From: Ignavibacteriales bacterium
Lineage (GTDB): Bacteria; Bacteroidota; Ignavibacteria; Tepidaquicellales; Tepidaquicellaceae
Length of the DNA stretch: 64,000 nt
Reading direction: 5' to 3'
Assembly (NCBI GenBank): GCA_020635255.1
Contig: JACKAC010000001.1
Coordinates: 62,001 to 126,000, forward strand
Notes under the pieces: generated by a model
The model's database searches: none
The model's input: the letters and a program-made list of their open reading frames with translations, nothing else
Told to the model about the DNA's origin: nothing
Made by a program: the position numbers and the translations under genes
Shown here: piece by piece, positions 16,044 through 25,008 of the stretch
How the letters are laid out: every line of letters starts with the position of its first letter
Numbering within the stretch: position 1 is the stretch's first letter

Positions 16044-16940
16044 TTGAAAACAGTATTTATAACCGGAGCAAACGGGCTGCTCGGTCAGGCAATAATATCA
16101 TTATTTACAAGAGAGACTGACTACGAGCTTATTACCAGTTCAGTGGAAGACAAACCTTTTCTCGAATATGGACATAAGTATGAGAAACTAGACATCACGA
16201 ATAAAGAGGAAGTAAAAAAGCTGATCGGATATTATGAGCCCAATGTTATTATTAACTGTGCTGCATTTACGGAAGTTGATAAATGCGAAACCGAAAGGGA
16301 ATTATGCTGGAGACTGAATGTTGATGGTGTAAAGAACATTATTATTGCCTCCAAGAAATGTGATGCAAAGATAATACACTTCTCAACCGATTACATATTT
16401 GACGGGAAGAACGGACCTTACACTGAGGATGCCACTCCAAACCCGCTCTCCTTTTACGGCAGGTCAAAACTTGCAAGCGAGAATGCCCTTATTTCAAGCG
16501 GTATTGAGCATGTAATTATCAGGACAATGGTTCTTTATGGTATTGGCAATAGTATAAAAAAGAATTTTGCACTATGGCTTGTTGAAACTCTTAAGAAAAA
16601 ACAGCCGGTAACCATTGTAACCGACCAGATAGGGAATTCTACTATAGCTGACGATCTTGCCTACGGAACATATAAAATAATCGAGAAAAACAGGACAGGG
16701 ATATATAACATTGCTGGGAAAGATATCCTGTCAAGATATGACTTTGCACTTAAATTATGCGAGGTATTCGGTTTTGATAAAAAACTTGTATCACCCATAC
16801 TTACCTCCGATCTCAGTCAGCCGGCTCCGAGACCTCTGAACTCAGGATTGATCGTCCTGAAAGCCGAGGCGGACCTTGGAATAAAATTGATGGATTCACT
16901 CGAGAGTTTGAGATTGCTTAAAATTCAGCTGGGGGTTTAG
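16044..16940 (+). CDS. rmlD: dTDP-4-dehydrorhamnose reductase-like (RmlD) protein
   Basis: A 298-residue extended SDR with a TTG start just after the PfkB gene. The N-terminus VFITGANGLLGQAI carries the GxxGxxG NAD(P)-binding motif; then INCAAFTEVDKCE, IHFSTDYIFDG and the catalytic Tyr-Lys pair in SFYGRSKLASE. All are RmlD features; the enzyme makes dTDP-L-rhamnose from the 4-keto intermediate. The other rml genes are not adjacent, so related reductases cannot be excluded. The 3' end overlaps the convergent acyltransferase-like gene by 4 nt. Confidence 0.8.
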   Translation: MKTVFITGANGLLGQAIISLFTRETDYELITSSVEDKPFLEYGHKYEKLDITNKEEVKKLIGYYEPNVIINCAAFTEVDKCETERELCWRLNVDGVKNIIIASKKCDAKIIHFSTDYIFDGKNGPYTEDATPNPLSFYGRSKLASENALISSGIEHVIIRTMVLYGIGNSIKKNFALWLVETLKKKQPVTIVTDQIGNSTIADDLAYGTYKIIEKNRTGIYNIAGKDILSRYDFALKLCEVFGFDKKLVSPILTSDLSQPAPRPLNSGLIVLKAEADLGIKLMDSLESLRLLKIQLGV

Positions 16941-17716
16941 TTCTTCAGACCATATCCGGATTCGATCAGATCTTTCATATAATTAAACATCCTTATTCCA
17001 TTCACGCCGTCGTTGAGCTCGTGTTCAGCCGACATTGTAATACAAAGAAAATCATCTTGCTCCACCTTACCGTTTATCCTTGTGTATTTTTTGTGAATAG
17101 AACCAATCGTCATGGTCATTGATGCAGGAGATACGGGCATTCCCCAAAATTGCCCTTTGATAACCGTATGAAGTGAGGTTACACCTGTGGTACCGAAGTA
17201 TTTGCGCGAATGCTTTGGGCTTCGAGATATATATTTTAAAATTGCCCTTCTAACAAATGCCGGAAGAGATGCGAAGAAGCTTATCTTTCTATCATACATG
17301 ATCTCCCCTAAGGGTGTATTCTTAGCGTTGATCAATTCTTGATTGACTTCTGCCGGAGATTTTGTGTCGCAATTCCTTATTATGTAGTTCATCGGGTATT
17401 TTTCTCCGTCGAGTTCTCTTTCCACTATTACGGATACATCTACTGCGCTATACGTGATAATCTTGTTTCCCTTTTTCATTGAATTGAAACTTTTAAACTC
17501 TTTCATACTATTCGCATAGCAGTATATCAAGTAGCTTAGCAGTGATACACGTGGATTTTTGTTGTCATTATATTTTTTTAGGTATTCCCTGGTCCCGGAG
17601 ATATTGACTTCACATAGACCGTGTATCAGGCTTTTCTTTTTACTGAGCCACATAACATCGGTAATTAGATTGCGTGACTTGGGGAATTTTGTGACGGAGT
17701 AATTGTTGCTTTTCAT
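16937..17716 (-). CDS. CoA-dependent acyltransferase-fold protein (2-oxoacid dehydrogenase E2 catalytic-domain-like)
   Basis: A 259-residue stand-alone catalytic domain with no lipoyl or E3-binding domain. The C-terminal AEHELNDGVNG gives the HxxxDG catalytic motif of the E2/chloramphenicol acetyltransferase fold, and the middle VSPASMTMTIGSI corresponds to the E2 core strand. It overlaps the upstream P450 gene by 4 nt, so the two are coupled; an acyl transfer to or from a P450 product is a reasonable inference. It is too short and domain-poor to be part of a 2-oxoacid dehydrogenase complex. Confidence 0.75.
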   Translation of the reverse strand: MKSNNYSVTKFPKSRNLITDVMWLSKKKSLIHGLCEVNISGTREYLKKYNDNKNPRVSLLSYLIYCYANSMKEFKSFNSMKKGNKIITYSAVDVSVIVERELDGEKYPMNYIIRNCDTKSPAEVNQELINAKNTPLGEIMYDRKISFFASLPAFVRRAILKYISRSPKHSRKYFGTTGVTSLHTVIKGQFWGMPVSPASMTMTIGSIHKKYTRINGKVEQDDFLCITMSAEHELNDGVNGIRMFNYMKDLIESGYGLKN

Positions 17717-19047
17717 GTCCGCCTCGCATTTAAATTGATTGTCACTTTCCCGGATGGTTTCAGTGTTAGTGATGACGACTCTTTTATTTTGCCGTGAATG
17801 GTAAAGTTATAGTCGTTGCATATATATCTAAGAGCGGAATTGACCTGCATACGTGCAAAGACTTCACCCATGCACGACCTTTTCCCTGCCCCAAAAGGAA
17901 GGTATGTAAATCGGTTTACGGGCTTATTCACGGAATCCCATCTCTCGGGTATAAATTTTAACGGGCGATCAAAATATCTTTCATTCCGCTGGATCAAGTA
18001 AGGGGAAATTATTATTGAAGATCTCGCAGGAATAAAGTGATTCTTGTATCTATCCTCTTTGTCTGTAATACGTGTAATTGAATGAGCAGGTGGATACAGC
18101 CGCAGTGCCTCCGAGATAACCATTTCTGTAAATGAAGAAGATTCTTCTTCAACAGAGGAACGAAGATTTTCCAGTACAGATGGATTCTGACTGAGAAGTA
18201 TTAAAGCCCAGGTCAGAGTACGCGCGCTGGTATCATAGGCGGCGAAAAGAATGGTTACAAGCTCATCACGTATTTCCTTATCCGAAAGGACCTCTCCATT
18301 TTCATCACGTGCAGAGAGCAATAGTGAAAGTATGTCGTTACACCCTTTATCGGTACACATTCTTTCTTCAATTACAGAGTATATTATCTTATCAAGATTT
18401 TCCACAGAACGGGAAAAATTTCTCGCCCACGTGAACGGCAGCTTCCGTGCAAGTTTCGGCATTCCGATAGATACCAATGCTTTATAATCATAGGTAAGTG
18501 AATCAAAGAATTTAACGGTTGGGATTAATTCACCAGGTAGTGCATTTCCAAACAGCAGTCTGCATATTATGATGAGAAATAGATCTACTGAGTTGTTTTG
18601 CAGATCGATTTTCGAATTCCATTTTGAAATCTCTTTTTCGACCGTATCATTGATCAGTTTAACATATCCACCGATAGATGACCGGTGAAATGACGGCTGT
18701 ATCATTGCTCTGTGTTTTTTCTGAATTGCTCCGTCAGTGGACAGAAGACCGTCCCCAAGCAGCATTCTTAAACGGGTAAAGCCTGTTCCTCTTAAATAAT
18801 TATCCGGATTTGTGATTAAAATGTGTTCAATAAACCCGGGGTCATTTACCAGAAAAATATTTTCATTACCGGCTTTGAAAAAGACTACATCTCCATACCG
18901 TGACTGCATTTTCCGGATAAAGTTCAGGTAGGAAGTGTAATAGGGTATAAGAATATTTAATCCAAAGAAATACTTCCTCGGTCCGGGGGTAACTCCACCT
19001 TCGGGTTCGTATACAATTTCCAGCGGGATGTCTGATGAAAGGCTCAT
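17713..19047 (-). CDS. Cytochrome P450
   Basis: A 444-residue P450 of normal bacterial length. The I-helix FAAYDTSARTLTW, the K-helix ExxR in SEALRLYPP, the PERW-type segment FIPERWDS and the heme-binding loop FGAGKRSCMGE (Cys392 as the thiolate ligand) are all present. No signal peptide or redox fusion domain is seen, so electrons must come from separate ferredoxin partners not found nearby. P450s of this type (CYP102/110-like loops) often oxidise fatty acids or terpenoids, but the substrate is unknown. It is the first gene of a two-gene operon with the overlapping acyltransferase-fold gene. Confidence 0.9.
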   Translation of the reverse strand: MSLSSDIPLEIVYEPEGGVTPGPRKYFFGLNILIPYYTSYLNFIRKMQSRYGDVVFFKAGNENIFLVNDPGFIEHILITNPDNYLRGTGFTRLRMLLGDGLLSTDGAIQKKHRAMIQPSFHRSSIGGYVKLINDTVEKEISKWNSKIDLQNNSVDLFLIIICRLLFGNALPGELIPTVKFFDSLTYDYKALVSIGMPKLARKLPFTWARNFSRSVENLDKIIYSVIEERMCTDKGCNDILSLLLSARDENGEVLSDKEIRDELVTILFAAYDTSARTLTWALILLSQNPSVLENLRSSVEEESSSFTEMVISEALRLYPPAHSITRITDKEDRYKNHFIPARSSIIISPYLIQRNERYFDRPLKFIPERWDSVNKPVNRFTYLPFGAGKRSCMGEVFARMQVNSALRYICNDYNFTIHGKIKESSSLTLKPSGKVTINLNARRT

Positions 19048-19137
19048 TTTTTAGATTTTACTAAGGCAGAACTTCCTTTAATGTTACAAGCATTAATAGT
19101 ATTTTTCAAGTTATTAACTCTACAAATTTATTTATTT

Positions 19138-20418
19138 ATGCTTGATATTAAATTGATAAGGGAGACCCCTGACATAGTCAGACAAAGCCTGACAGCCAGG
19201 GGTGAAGATACAACCCCTATTGACAGGATTTTAGAGATGGACGGGGGAAGGCTTGAAATTATTCACAAAGCAGAGAAACTTAAAGAACTCAGGAATAAGG
19301 TATCTGACGAGATAGCCATGATGAAAAAGAATAAAGAGAATGCTGATGATAAAATAGCTGAGATGAGAAAAGTTTCAGACGAAATCAAGGTTCTTGATGA
19401 AGAATTAAGGGAAATTGAGAATAAAATAAATAGCGAGCTTATCCATGTTGCAAATATCCCGGCAGGTAATGTTCCGAAAGGAAAAGACGCGACTGAGAAT
19501 GTGGAGGTACGTGTTTGGGGGGAGAAGAAGAATTTCGAGTTTAAGGTAAAAGACCATTTAGAGCTTTCGAAGTTACATGATATACTTGATTTTGAACGCG
19601 GAGCTAAGATAACAGGAAGCGGATTCCCTCTTTACAAAGGAAAAGGCGCAACACTTGAGAGAGCGTTGTGGAATTTCATGCTGGATACCCACATTGCAAA
19701 CGGATATACGGAAGTCATCCCGCCGATCCTTGTAAACAGGACGAGCATGGAGGCGACGGAGAAAGTTCCAAAGTTTGAAGAGGATATGTATCACATAGAG
19801 AAAGACGACCTATATGCTATACCAACTGCTGAGGTACCGATAATCAACATTCACCGCGACGAGATATTCAAGGAAGATGATCTGCCGGTGAGATATTGCG
19901 GGTTTACTAACTGTTTCCGCAGGGAGGCAGGGAGCTACGGAAAAGATACAAAAGGCTTTTTAAGGACGCACCAGTTTAACAAAGTAGAGCTTGTTAATTT
20001 CTGCAAACCTGAAGACAGTTACACTCAGCTGGAGGCAATGCTCAATGATGCCTGTGGTATAGTGGAAGCCCTTGGACTTCACTACAGAGTTATAGAGCTT
20101 TGCACCGGGGACCTTGGATTTTCATCGGCTAAAACATATGATATTGAAGTCTGGTCTTATGGAGAGAACTCGTGGCTGGAAGCTTCTTCGGTAAGCAACT
20201 TCTCGGATTTCCAATCGAGGCATGCAAAGATTCGCTATAAAAAAATGCTTGAAGGTGGTAAAACAAAGACAGAGCTAGTGGATATACTTAACGGTTCCGG
20301 ACTTGCTACGTCTAGGCTTATTGTTGCTTTGCTTGAAGCGAATCAGGATGAAAAAGGCAATCTGACTGTGCCGGAAGTACTTAGAAAATATACCGGCTTT
20401 GACAGAATAGAAGCGTAA
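19138..20418 (+). CDS. serS: Seryl-tRNA synthetase
   Basis: I choose the ATG at 19138 because it gives the canonical start MLDIKLIRETPDIVRQSL; upstream in-frame codons back to 19081 encode an unrelated hydrophobic stretch. The 426-residue product has the N-terminal helical arm (about 27-105) that binds tRNA-Ser, then the class II core with motif 2 (FRREAGSYGKDTKG) and motif 3 (LNGSGLATSRLIVALLE), plus TGDLGFSSAKTYDIEVW of the serine and ATP site. It charges tRNA-Ser with serine. Its stop overlaps the next start by 1 nt (TAATG). Confidence 0.97.
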   Translation: MLDIKLIRETPDIVRQSLTARGEDTTPIDRILEMDGGRLEIIHKAEKLKELRNKVSDEIAMMKKNKENADDKIAEMRKVSDEIKVLDEELREIENKINSELIHVANIPAGNVPKGKDATENVEVRVWGEKKNFEFKVKDHLELSKLHDILDFERGAKITGSGFPLYKGKGATLERALWNFMLDTHIANGYTEVIPPILVNRTSMEATEKVPKFEEDMYHIEKDDLYAIPTAEVPIINIHRDEIFKEDDLPVRYCGFTNCFRREAGSYGKDTKGFLRTHQFNKVELVNFCKPEDSYTQLEAMLNDACGIVEALGLHYRVIELCTGDLGFSSAKTYDIEVWSYGENSWLEASSVSNFSDFQSRHAKIRYKKMLEGGKTKTELVDILNGSGLATSRLIVALLEANQDEKGNLTVPEVLRKYTGFDRIEA

Positions 20419-22073
20419 TGACAATTACACTAAATAGTGCGCAAAGAAAATGGGGAGTAATTTTATTACTCCTTTTTCTTTGCGCGGTAAAGATACCTCC
20501 TATGTTTAATGCTGACATACAGCCCTGGGATGAGGGAATGTATGCGGCACGAGTAACTTCGATCCATATTAATGGTGACTTCTTCGACCAGAGCAGTCAT
20601 TCGGTGGCTGGATTCGAATCGGGTGTACATCCGCCGTTATTTATATGGGTAGGGTACGGTGTTACGAGTATATTTGGAACAGATGAAGTTGTATTCAAAT
20701 TGATCGCATTTATATTTGGGCTGCTGTGTGTTTTGTATATTATTAAACTTGGTGAACAAATCCATTCGTTCGAAGCAGGCTTCCTTTCGGCAATGATATT
20801 CTCAGCGACTTATGTTTTCTCTGTTTATGCTAAGAGGTTTCAGTTCGATATAGCAATTACGTTCCTGTTCATACTGTGTTTTTATTCCATTGTAACGTAT
20901 CTTAATGGAAATGGTAGAAAATATTTGTATTGGGGAGCAGTAGTGTTCGGTTTATGTATGCTGACGAAGTCCCTGTTTGGCTTGTTCATTCCATTTACAT
21001 TGTCAATATATCTCTTCGCTCAGCCCCGCCCATGGAGGTTTAGATTCTCAGATCTCGTAATATTTTCCACAATCGGGTTAATCCTTGCATTACCCTGGCA
21101 TTTATATATGTATTTGAAGCATGGGAATGAGTTTACCCAATACCTTTTCGGTTTCCATCTGTTAAAAAGAGCTACTGAGGGAATTGGCGGAAATGCAAAA
21201 CCAAGCGGAATCTTTTATTATTTCAGCATAATAATGAATAATATTCCGTTCGGTATTATAGTATTTTATGCACTAATACGGGATTTTATCCCATTTAAAA
21301 AACCGGATTGGAAGAAAGTATTATTGTGGAGCTGGTTCCTATCAGGATTTGTTGTAATTTCACTGTTCACAACCAAGATAGAGACGTACCTGATGCCGTT
21401 CCTTATTCCGGCATCTTTATTACTTGTTTTATTTTTCTTTAGAGAAAGAAAATCAAGCACAGGAGAGATGTTTATAATTTTGACACTCTTCATAATAAAT
21501 CTATTCTGGTACGTGACCCCGGCTGTGAGGAATGAAATTAAAACTTACGTAATGTCTCCTGTTGGGGGGATAATTACACTTACTGTTCTGGCACTGGCTA
21601 TGACACTACTCTTCTTGTTCTCAAAGAAATTCTCAGAAAGGGTAGATCTAAAGAAAGTATTCATTTATGTTACCGTAATTTTCTTTCTTGGAGCAAACAT
21701 TTACTATCTGTTTAATATATCCATGTTTGAGGATGGATTTAAACTTGCCGAAATAAAGAAGCTTTCAGACGAAAGCGGTCGTAATGAATTGATCTATATA
21801 GGAAGCAATTACGAAATGAATCCGCAATTCTCATATTATTTTAATGGAATAGACCTCAACACAAAAGGAAAGTACGAATATAAATTATTGGATCTAAAAG
21901 ACGGTACTGAAAGTGTTAAAAATTTTTTACACGGACTGGATAAAGGAAAGTATATAATCCTTCTGGAAAGAGATCAGATCAATCCGGGTGAAGAATTTGA
22001 TGCTAAACTTTTTATCCCGGAAGGTTCACAGCTTAAAAAAAAGACTCACGGTTACGAAATGTATTTGAATTAA
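20418..22073 (+). CDS. Glycosyltransferase family 39-like membrane protein (ArnT/PMT type)
   Basis: A 551-residue protein with about 12 membrane segments and a C-terminal soluble tail. The first periplasmic loop holds DIQPWDEGMYAARV, the acidic Asp-Glu motif of GT39/ArnT-like transferases that use polyprenyl-phosphate sugars, followed by HPPLFIWVGY, the second hallmark. Such enzymes move a sugar from a lipid carrier to lipid A, protein or another acceptor on the outer face of the inner membrane. Acceptor unknown. It is translationally coupled to serS, probably a chance operon partner. Confidence 0.85.
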   Translation: MTITLNSAQRKWGVILLLLFLCAVKIPPMFNADIQPWDEGMYAARVTSIHINGDFFDQSSHSVAGFESGVHPPLFIWVGYGVTSIFGTDEVVFKLIAFIFGLLCVLYIIKLGEQIHSFEAGFLSAMIFSATYVFSVYAKRFQFDIAITFLFILCFYSIVTYLNGNGRKYLYWGAVVFGLCMLTKSLFGLFIPFTLSIYLFAQPRPWRFRFSDLVIFSTIGLILALPWHLYMYLKHGNEFTQYLFGFHLLKRATEGIGGNAKPSGIFYYFSIIMNNIPFGIIVFYALIRDFIPFKKPDWKKVLLWSWFLSGFVVISLFTTKIETYLMPFLIPASLLLVLFFFRERKSSTGEMFIILTLFIINLFWYVTPAVRNEIKTYVMSPVGGIITLTVLALAMTLLFLFSKKFSERVDLKKVFIYVTVIFFLGANIYYLFNISMFEDGFKLAEIKKLSDESGRNELIYIGSNYEMNPQFSYYFNGIDLNTKGKYEYKLLDLKDGTESVKNFLHGLDKGKYIILLERDQINPGEEFDAKLFIPEGSQLKKKTHGYEMYLN

Positions 22074-22074
22074 T

Positions 22075-22635
22075 ATGAGCCATTGTTTAGTCATAGGAGG
22101 GACCGGCATGCTGAGAGAAGTGAGTAGACAGCTTGCCTATGAATATGATATTGTTTCGGTGATTGGTCGTAATCCTCATAAAATGTACTCTCTCAGACGT
22201 GAAACAATGCATCTTTATGGCAATCTCGATCCTATCCTTCTCGATTACACTGATTATAAAAAATTAGAAGAAGAAATAAACCTCTCAATCGAAAGATACG
22301 GAGATATCTCACTTGCCATTAGCTGGATACACTCGACTGCACCGGATGCGCCTTCTTTAATTGCGGACACAATAAATAATAAGAGTGAAGAGTTCCGTTT
22401 TTTTGAAATATTTGGGTATGAATATGCTAATCCCTCGGGAGAAAGTTATACACCGGGCTTTGCAAATCTTGATCACATAAAGTACAGGCAAATTATACTT
22501 GGGTTTATCTTGGATGGAGAAAATTCCAGATGGCTGACCGATGAAGAGATCTCATCAGGAGTATTAAGAGCTGTAAAAGAGGATTTGGTTAGATCTACGA
22601 TTGGTGTGGTAGAGCCCTGGGACAGGCATCCGTAA
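22075..22635 (+). CDS. Short NAD(P)-binding Rossmann protein (SDR-like, incomplete active site)
   Basis: A 186-residue protein starting 1 nt after the GT39 gene. The start CLVIGGTGMLREVSRQLAYE gives the GGTGxL dinucleotide-binding loop, and VIGRNPHKM is the second strand with a basic residue favouring NADP. The middle region SLAISWIHSTAPDA has the Ser/His surroundings of an SDR, but the Tyr-x3-Lys pair is not seen, and the chain ends early. It may be a dinucleotide sensor or a reductase with another catalytic arrangement. It converges with nuoJ with no gap. Confidence 0.65.
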   Translation: MSHCLVIGGTGMLREVSRQLAYEYDIVSVIGRNPHKMYSLRRETMHLYGNLDPILLDYTDYKKLEEEINLSIERYGDISLAISWIHSTAPDAPSLIADTINNKSEEFRFFEIFGYEYANPSGESYTPGFANLDHIKYRQIILGFILDGENSRWLTDEEISSGVLRAVKEDLVRSTIGVVEPWDRHP

Positions 22636-23145
22636 TTATTCGAATTTCTTTTTAGCCAGTACTACCGCGCCTACAATAGCTGCAAGCAGAAGGAACGCTG
22701 CAATCTCAAACGGGAAAGAATAATTTAAGATCAATTCCTTACCAAGGTTTTCGACAGTACCTATCTTTACTGCTTCAGGGCTTTGGGGTGAAAATTTATC
22801 CAGGAAGCCGTAATAAACTGTATAAGCAAGAAGGCTGAACATCAGGATCGAGATCAGGACTGCGGATAACTTTTTGTAAGTAAGCTGTTCGGAAAGTTTC
22901 TTTTCGTCTTGAAGATTTAATAGCATAATTACAAATAAGAAAAGGACCATTATCGCACCCATATAAACAAGAACTTGTATAACAGCGAGAAACTGTGCTT
23001 TAAGCAATAGAAAAAAGCCAGCAATTGTTAAAAAATTCAAAATAAGATATAACGCACTATTTATGGGGCTTCGTCGGGTAATCATCATAATTGCCGAAAA
23101 TACCGAGATGACTCCTAAGGAAATGAATAAAATGGTCTCTAACAC
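22636..23145 (-). CDS. nuoJ: NADH-quinone oxidoreductase subunit J, isolated
   Basis: A 169-residue membrane protein with five segments. SPINSALYLILNFLTIAGFFLLLKAQFLAVIQVLVYMG (in parts: RSPINSALYLILNFLT, then AVIQVLVYMGAIMVLFLFV) matches NuoJ, including the conserved VYMGAI helix of complex I. It ends KKKFE. Complex I genes normally lie together as nuoA-N, yet no other nuo gene flanks it: the neighbour on the same strand upstream is a divergent TPR gene. It is either a displaced single subunit or a second copy. Confidence 0.85.
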   Translation of the reverse strand: MLETILFISLGVISVFSAIMMITRRSPINSALYLILNFLTIAGFFLLLKAQFLAVIQVLVYMGAIMVLFLFVIMLLNLQDEKKLSEQLTYKKLSAVLISILMFSLLAYTVYYGFLDKFSPQSPEAVKIGTVENLGKELILNYSFPFEIAAFLLLAAIVGAVVLAKKKFE

Positions 23146-23208
23146 TGTAGTTCTTAAATTAGTAATTATATAATATAATTTATTAAATCAAAAAGTGTAA
23201 TTTAAAAA

Positions 23209-23225
23209 TCCGTCTTTTTGACGGA
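23209..23225. promoter_or_regulatory. Inverted repeat between divergent genes
   Basis: TCCGTC and GACGGA form a 6-bp stem over a TTTTT loop in the 149-nt AT-rich gap between nuoJ and the TPR lipoprotein gene. In a divergent promoter region it could be an operator or a weak attenuator; it is short enough to be chance. Confidence 0.25.
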
Positions 23226-23294
23226 ATTGTAACTTTTGCACTTAAAACTGCGTTGTAAATTGAAGAGGTAAAGTTTATTTTTATACTTGAGATT

Positions 23295-24998
23295 ATGCCT
23301 AAAAATGTGAAAATATCAATAACATACCTGTTATTTACACTCGTTGTATTGACCTCAGGATGTTCAGGTGGAGGAGATTTTGATGAATCTGATGAAATCA
23401 CACCCAATAAAGAAAAAGCAGAACAGCTTTTTATCAAAGGCAAGCTCGCCGAAATGAAATATAATTATTACGAAGCCCTGGAAAACTACAATACCGCATT
23501 AAAATATGATAAGTCACCCGGGATTTACTATGCTCTCTCAGAACTTTATTTCGACCTCGGTAAATACAATGAATCATTCCTGAATATTCAGAAAGCGTTG
23601 GATTATGACCCTAATAACATTAGCTATTTAGAACAGGAGGCGAATGCATATCTTGGTCTGGATAATCTTCAAAAAGCGGCTGATGTATATGAAAGCATTT
23701 TGCGGAAAGATTCAACTTATACTTATGGGCTTTATACCCTTGCTCGTATTTACCAGGAGTTGAGCCAGCCATCGAAAGCAATCGTTATATATGAAAAAAT
23801 AACCGACAGAATTGGTTACGACTATGATGTTCTGAGAAGGATGTATGAGATTTATTATGGATATAAAGAATATGATAAATGTGCAGACATGCTTAAAGCT
23901 GTGTTACAACTCGATCCATATGATTCTGAGATAATAGAACAGCTTGCTATGTTGTATATTCGACAAAACAAATTTCAAGAAGCAAAAGATATTTATGAGG
24001 AGCTAATTAGGCTTAATCCAAATAACCGTGACATGCAGACTGAGTTGGTTAAGATATACTTTTATCAGGATGAGACTGATAAAGCATTCAAGAAATTTGG
24101 TGATCTTATAGGTAAAGATTCTTTAACTTTTAGAGAAAAACTCCAGGTTGGGGAGCTCTATTTTAACCAGATAACTAACGATGTTAATTCACTTAACATC
24201 GCAAAAAATATTTTTTCAAACTTGCAGAGTAATTATCCTGCTGAGTGGCTTCCGTATTATTATCTTGGTACTATATACATGGAAGAAAATAATCAATCCA
24301 TGTCAAATGACGAATTTTCAAAAGCTATTCAGGTTGCAGATACATCCCTGGACGCTTATGTACAGATCGGGTTGACATACTATAATAAGGGAAAGAATGA
24401 AGAAGCAGAGAGAATATTACGAGAAGGTATTTCAAAGGATGAGCAGGATTTTCGTTTGAATTACCTGCTGGGCTTAACCCTACAGGCGGGAGGTAAGACA
24501 TCTGAAGCAGTTACCTATTATGAGAGAGCTGCAAAAAATAATTCCGCCGATATTAATGTGCTTTCTGCCCTCGCTCTCGCATATAACAGTATTGGTAAAT
24601 ATGACGAATCTAACTTAGCATATGAAAAAGCATTAAAGTTAGATCCCAATAACCCTCTAATATTAAATAACTATGCATATAATTTATCTGAGCGGGGTGA
24701 AAAACTGGATAAAGCACTTGAAATGGCTAAGTTAGCAATTGATATTGAACCGGAAAACGCGTCATATTTAGATACTATAGGATGGATTTATTTTAAGCTA
24801 AAAAAATATAAACTTGCTGTTAAATACATTCGCAAGTCGCTTGAGATAAATGGAGGCAGTGCTGTAGTAAATGACCATCTCGGTGATGTATATAAAGAAA
24901 TGGGTGAAAAAGATAATGCACTTATATACTGGCGAAAAGCTCTCGAACTGAGCCCCAGCGATGAGAGGATTAAAAGTAAAATTTCAAATAATAGTTAA
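23295..24998 (+). CDS. TPR-repeat lipoprotein
   Basis: A 567-residue protein with a lipoprotein signal (VVLTSGCSGGG; the Cys after LTSG is the lipidation site) followed by roughly a dozen tetratricopeptide repeats from about residue 45 to the end. Typical repeat cores are NYYEALENYNTALKYD, GKYNESFLNIQKALDYDP, GKTSEAVTYYERAAKN and GKYDESNLAYEKALKLDP. TPR superhelices bind peptides or partner proteins; family relatives act in envelope assembly, but no specific partner is visible. trxB follows at 10 nt and is probably in the same operon. Confidence 0.85.
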   Translation: MPKNVKISITYLLFTLVVLTSGCSGGGDFDESDEITPNKEKAEQLFIKGKLAEMKYNYYEALENYNTALKYDKSPGIYYALSELYFDLGKYNESFLNIQKALDYDPNNISYLEQEANAYLGLDNLQKAADVYESILRKDSTYTYGLYTLARIYQELSQPSKAIVIYEKITDRIGYDYDVLRRMYEIYYGYKEYDKCADMLKAVLQLDPYDSEIIEQLAMLYIRQNKFQEAKDIYEELIRLNPNNRDMQTELVKIYFYQDETDKAFKKFGDLIGKDSLTFREKLQVGELYFNQITNDVNSLNIAKNIFSNLQSNYPAEWLPYYYLGTIYMEENNQSMSNDEFSKAIQVADTSLDAYVQIGLTYYNKGKNEEAERILREGISKDEQDFRLNYLLGLTLQAGGKTSEAVTYYERAAKNNSADINVLSALALAYNSIGKYDESNLAYEKALKLDPNNPLILNNYAYNLSERGEKLDKALEMAKLAIDIEPENASYLDTIGWIYFKLKKYKLAVKYIRKSLEINGGSAVVNDHLGDVYKEMGEKDNALIYWRKALELSPSDERIKSKISNNS

Positions 24999-25008
24999 AA
25001 TAAGTTAA

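Noticed and set aside
19081..19137. Longer N-terminus for seryl-tRNA synthetase
   Set aside because: The extra residues are hydrophobic and unrelated to the family; the ATG at 19138 gives the canonical start.
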